From positions 1 to 15,341 of the forward strand of contig CAJWSE010000010.1 of assembly GCA_913046275.1 (NCBI GenBank): a stretch of DNA of 15,341 bases, written 5' to 3'. Position 1 is the first letter of the stretch. Each line of letters starts with the position of its first letter. Under the pieces are notes generated by a model. That model was not told the DNA's origin, did no database searches, and saw nothing but the letters and a program-made list of their open reading frames with translations. This document shows positions 14,584 to 15,341 of this stretch, one piece after another. A program made the position numbers and the translations under genes. This DNA comes from an uncultured Phycisphaerae bacterium. GTDB taxonomy: Bacteria; Planctomycetota; Phycisphaerae; Phycisphaerales; SM1A02.

Positions 14584-15341
14584 TTAAAAACGAATTTCAC
14601 CACCAACAAACAAACCCTGCAGTCCTGCATCAAAGGTATATGCCCCATCTTCGGCATTCAGCTCTTGCAGTCGATAACCAAAAAATGCAGAAACAGAAAC
14701 ATTAATGCCGAGCGAAAGGCCCGCTTCAATGCTCCACATCGACCCCCCATCGTCGCCAACCATTGCTCCGATGAGAAACTGGCTTTGAATAGCAATACTG
14801 TTAAATGGGCTGTACTCCATACTTGTCGCGTCCCACCAAAAATCCATTTGAAGCCCAGCTTGCACTGCAAGCCAGCTGTTTTGATGTTGAACAGTTTGTA
14901 TATTGGTTTCGTTTGATAACTCGGTTTTAACACCAAGCCAGCGTAGGCCAGCAACGGGTGCAAAAGACAATGTAGTATCAAGATTTTTCTTGTATGGTTC
15001 CCAGACTTCCCATGCAAATTCAGCGCCCACACTTTGGATATCTGCGGAAGCAGACCACGCATCTCCGTTGCCCATAATTATTCCACCATAGACATCATTT
15101 CCTTGGTATGTTCCTTTTCCCGAAGTAGAAAAATCAAAGAACGACAGTTCCATTATGACGTTGTCTATAGGTTCAACTTCAAACTCAAAAAGCGGAAGTA
15201 CTTCCCTGTCTCTCAAATCAATGTTTGTTTCAAAATCAATGGCGCCACCACCATCGCTGATTGTTCCCCCCAATTGAGGCAGCCACGCACCACCACGCAA
15301 AACTGCGGCGTCCTGAATACCCTGTGTGCTTAAACAAATTG
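14584..15341 (-). CDS. Outer-membrane beta-barrel protein, function unknown (5' end cut by window)
   Basis: The frame is open to the window end, so the start is missing; a TTG at 15300 is in frame but is probably internal. The visible part opens with ICLSTQGIQDAAVLRGGAWLPQLGG, which looks like the end of a signal peptide and the first mature strand. The rest alternates polar and hydrophobic residues in short strands rich in Gly, Trp and Phe (FAWEVWEPY, LRWLGVKTEL, WLAVQAGLQMDFWWD, IAIQSQFLIGAMVG, VSAFFGYRLQEL) and ends LFVGGEIRF. A C-terminal Phe after an amphipathic strand is the usual signal for the BAM complex. About 10 strands can be guessed. I do not recognise a named family. Confidence 0.7.
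   Translation of the reverse strand, partial: ICLSTQGIQDAAVLRGGAWLPQLGGTISDGGGAIDFETNIDLRDREVLPLFEFEVEPIDNVIMELSFFDFSTSGKGTYQGNDVYGGIIMGNGDAWSASADIQSVGAEFAWEVWEPYKKNLDTTLSFAPVAGLRWLGVKTELSNETNIQTVQHQNSWLAVQAGLQMDFWWDATSMEYSPFNSIAIQSQFLIGAMVGDDGGSMWSIEAGLSLGINVSVSAFFGYRLQELNAEDGAYTFDAGLQGLFVGGEIRF

Noticed and set aside
14580..14594. TTCGTT/AACGAA inverted repeat at the end of the beta-barrel gene as a terminator
   Set aside because: The stem is 6 bp with a 3-base loop and no T-run follows on the minus strand; the next gene in the same direction starts 35 bases later.

Overview
The window looks like ordinary chromosomal sequence from a Gram-negative-type bacterium, most likely a low-GC marine member of the Planctomycetota, class Phycisphaerae. 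This placement is inference. It rests on a secreted enzyme ending in a Cys-rich GACC-type motif followed by a dockerin-like double calcium repeat, a ResB/CcsA (System II) cytochrome c pair of the planctomycete layout, several lipoprotein-type signal sequences and a beta-barrel protein with a terminal Phe. I see no transposase, integrase, phage gene or CRISPR array.

Layout. (1) Bases 2-2742 (+): the 3' part of resB overlaps ccsA by an ATGA junction. (2) 2811-2975: a bidirectional terminator, tRNA-Ile(GAT) on the minus strand, and a perfect 12-bp terminator stem. (3) 3009-4550 (-): a secreted PQQ-type sugar dehydrogenase-like enzyme with a dockerin-like tail. (4) 4788-6876: an envelope thiol/redox neighbourhood. 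A rhodanese-fold protein without a catalytic Cys (-) diverges from a stand-alone DsbD N-terminal-domain protein and a CPFC redoxin (+), which are joined by a 1-base stop/start overlap. (5) 6881-8133 (-): dnaN, preceded by a 36-codon ORF with a near-perfect Shine-Dalgarno that stops 2 bases before the dnaN start. (6) 8255-13722 (+): a closely packed series of transketolase, ferritin, endonuclease IV, a TPR lipoprotein, QueF and an RdgB/HAM1 pyrophosphatase. (7) 13688-15341 (-): a metallophosphoesterase whose 3' end overlaps rdgB, preceded by an outer-membrane beta-barrel gene cut by the window end.

How the genes fit together. The left half is about the cell envelope: haem delivery and cytochrome c assembly, thiol chemistry outside the membrane, and a secreted oxidase. 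The right half is housekeeping with a stress flavour: the replication clamp, pentose-phosphate metabolism, iron storage next to AP-site repair, nucleotide-pool cleaning and queuosine synthesis. No obviously new multi-gene system is visible. The best leads are the dnaN upstream ORF, the thiol-redox trio, and the palindrome on the ferritin ribosome-binding site. No stretch longer than 300 bases lacks a gene; the longest gaps are 4551-4787 and 8134-8254.
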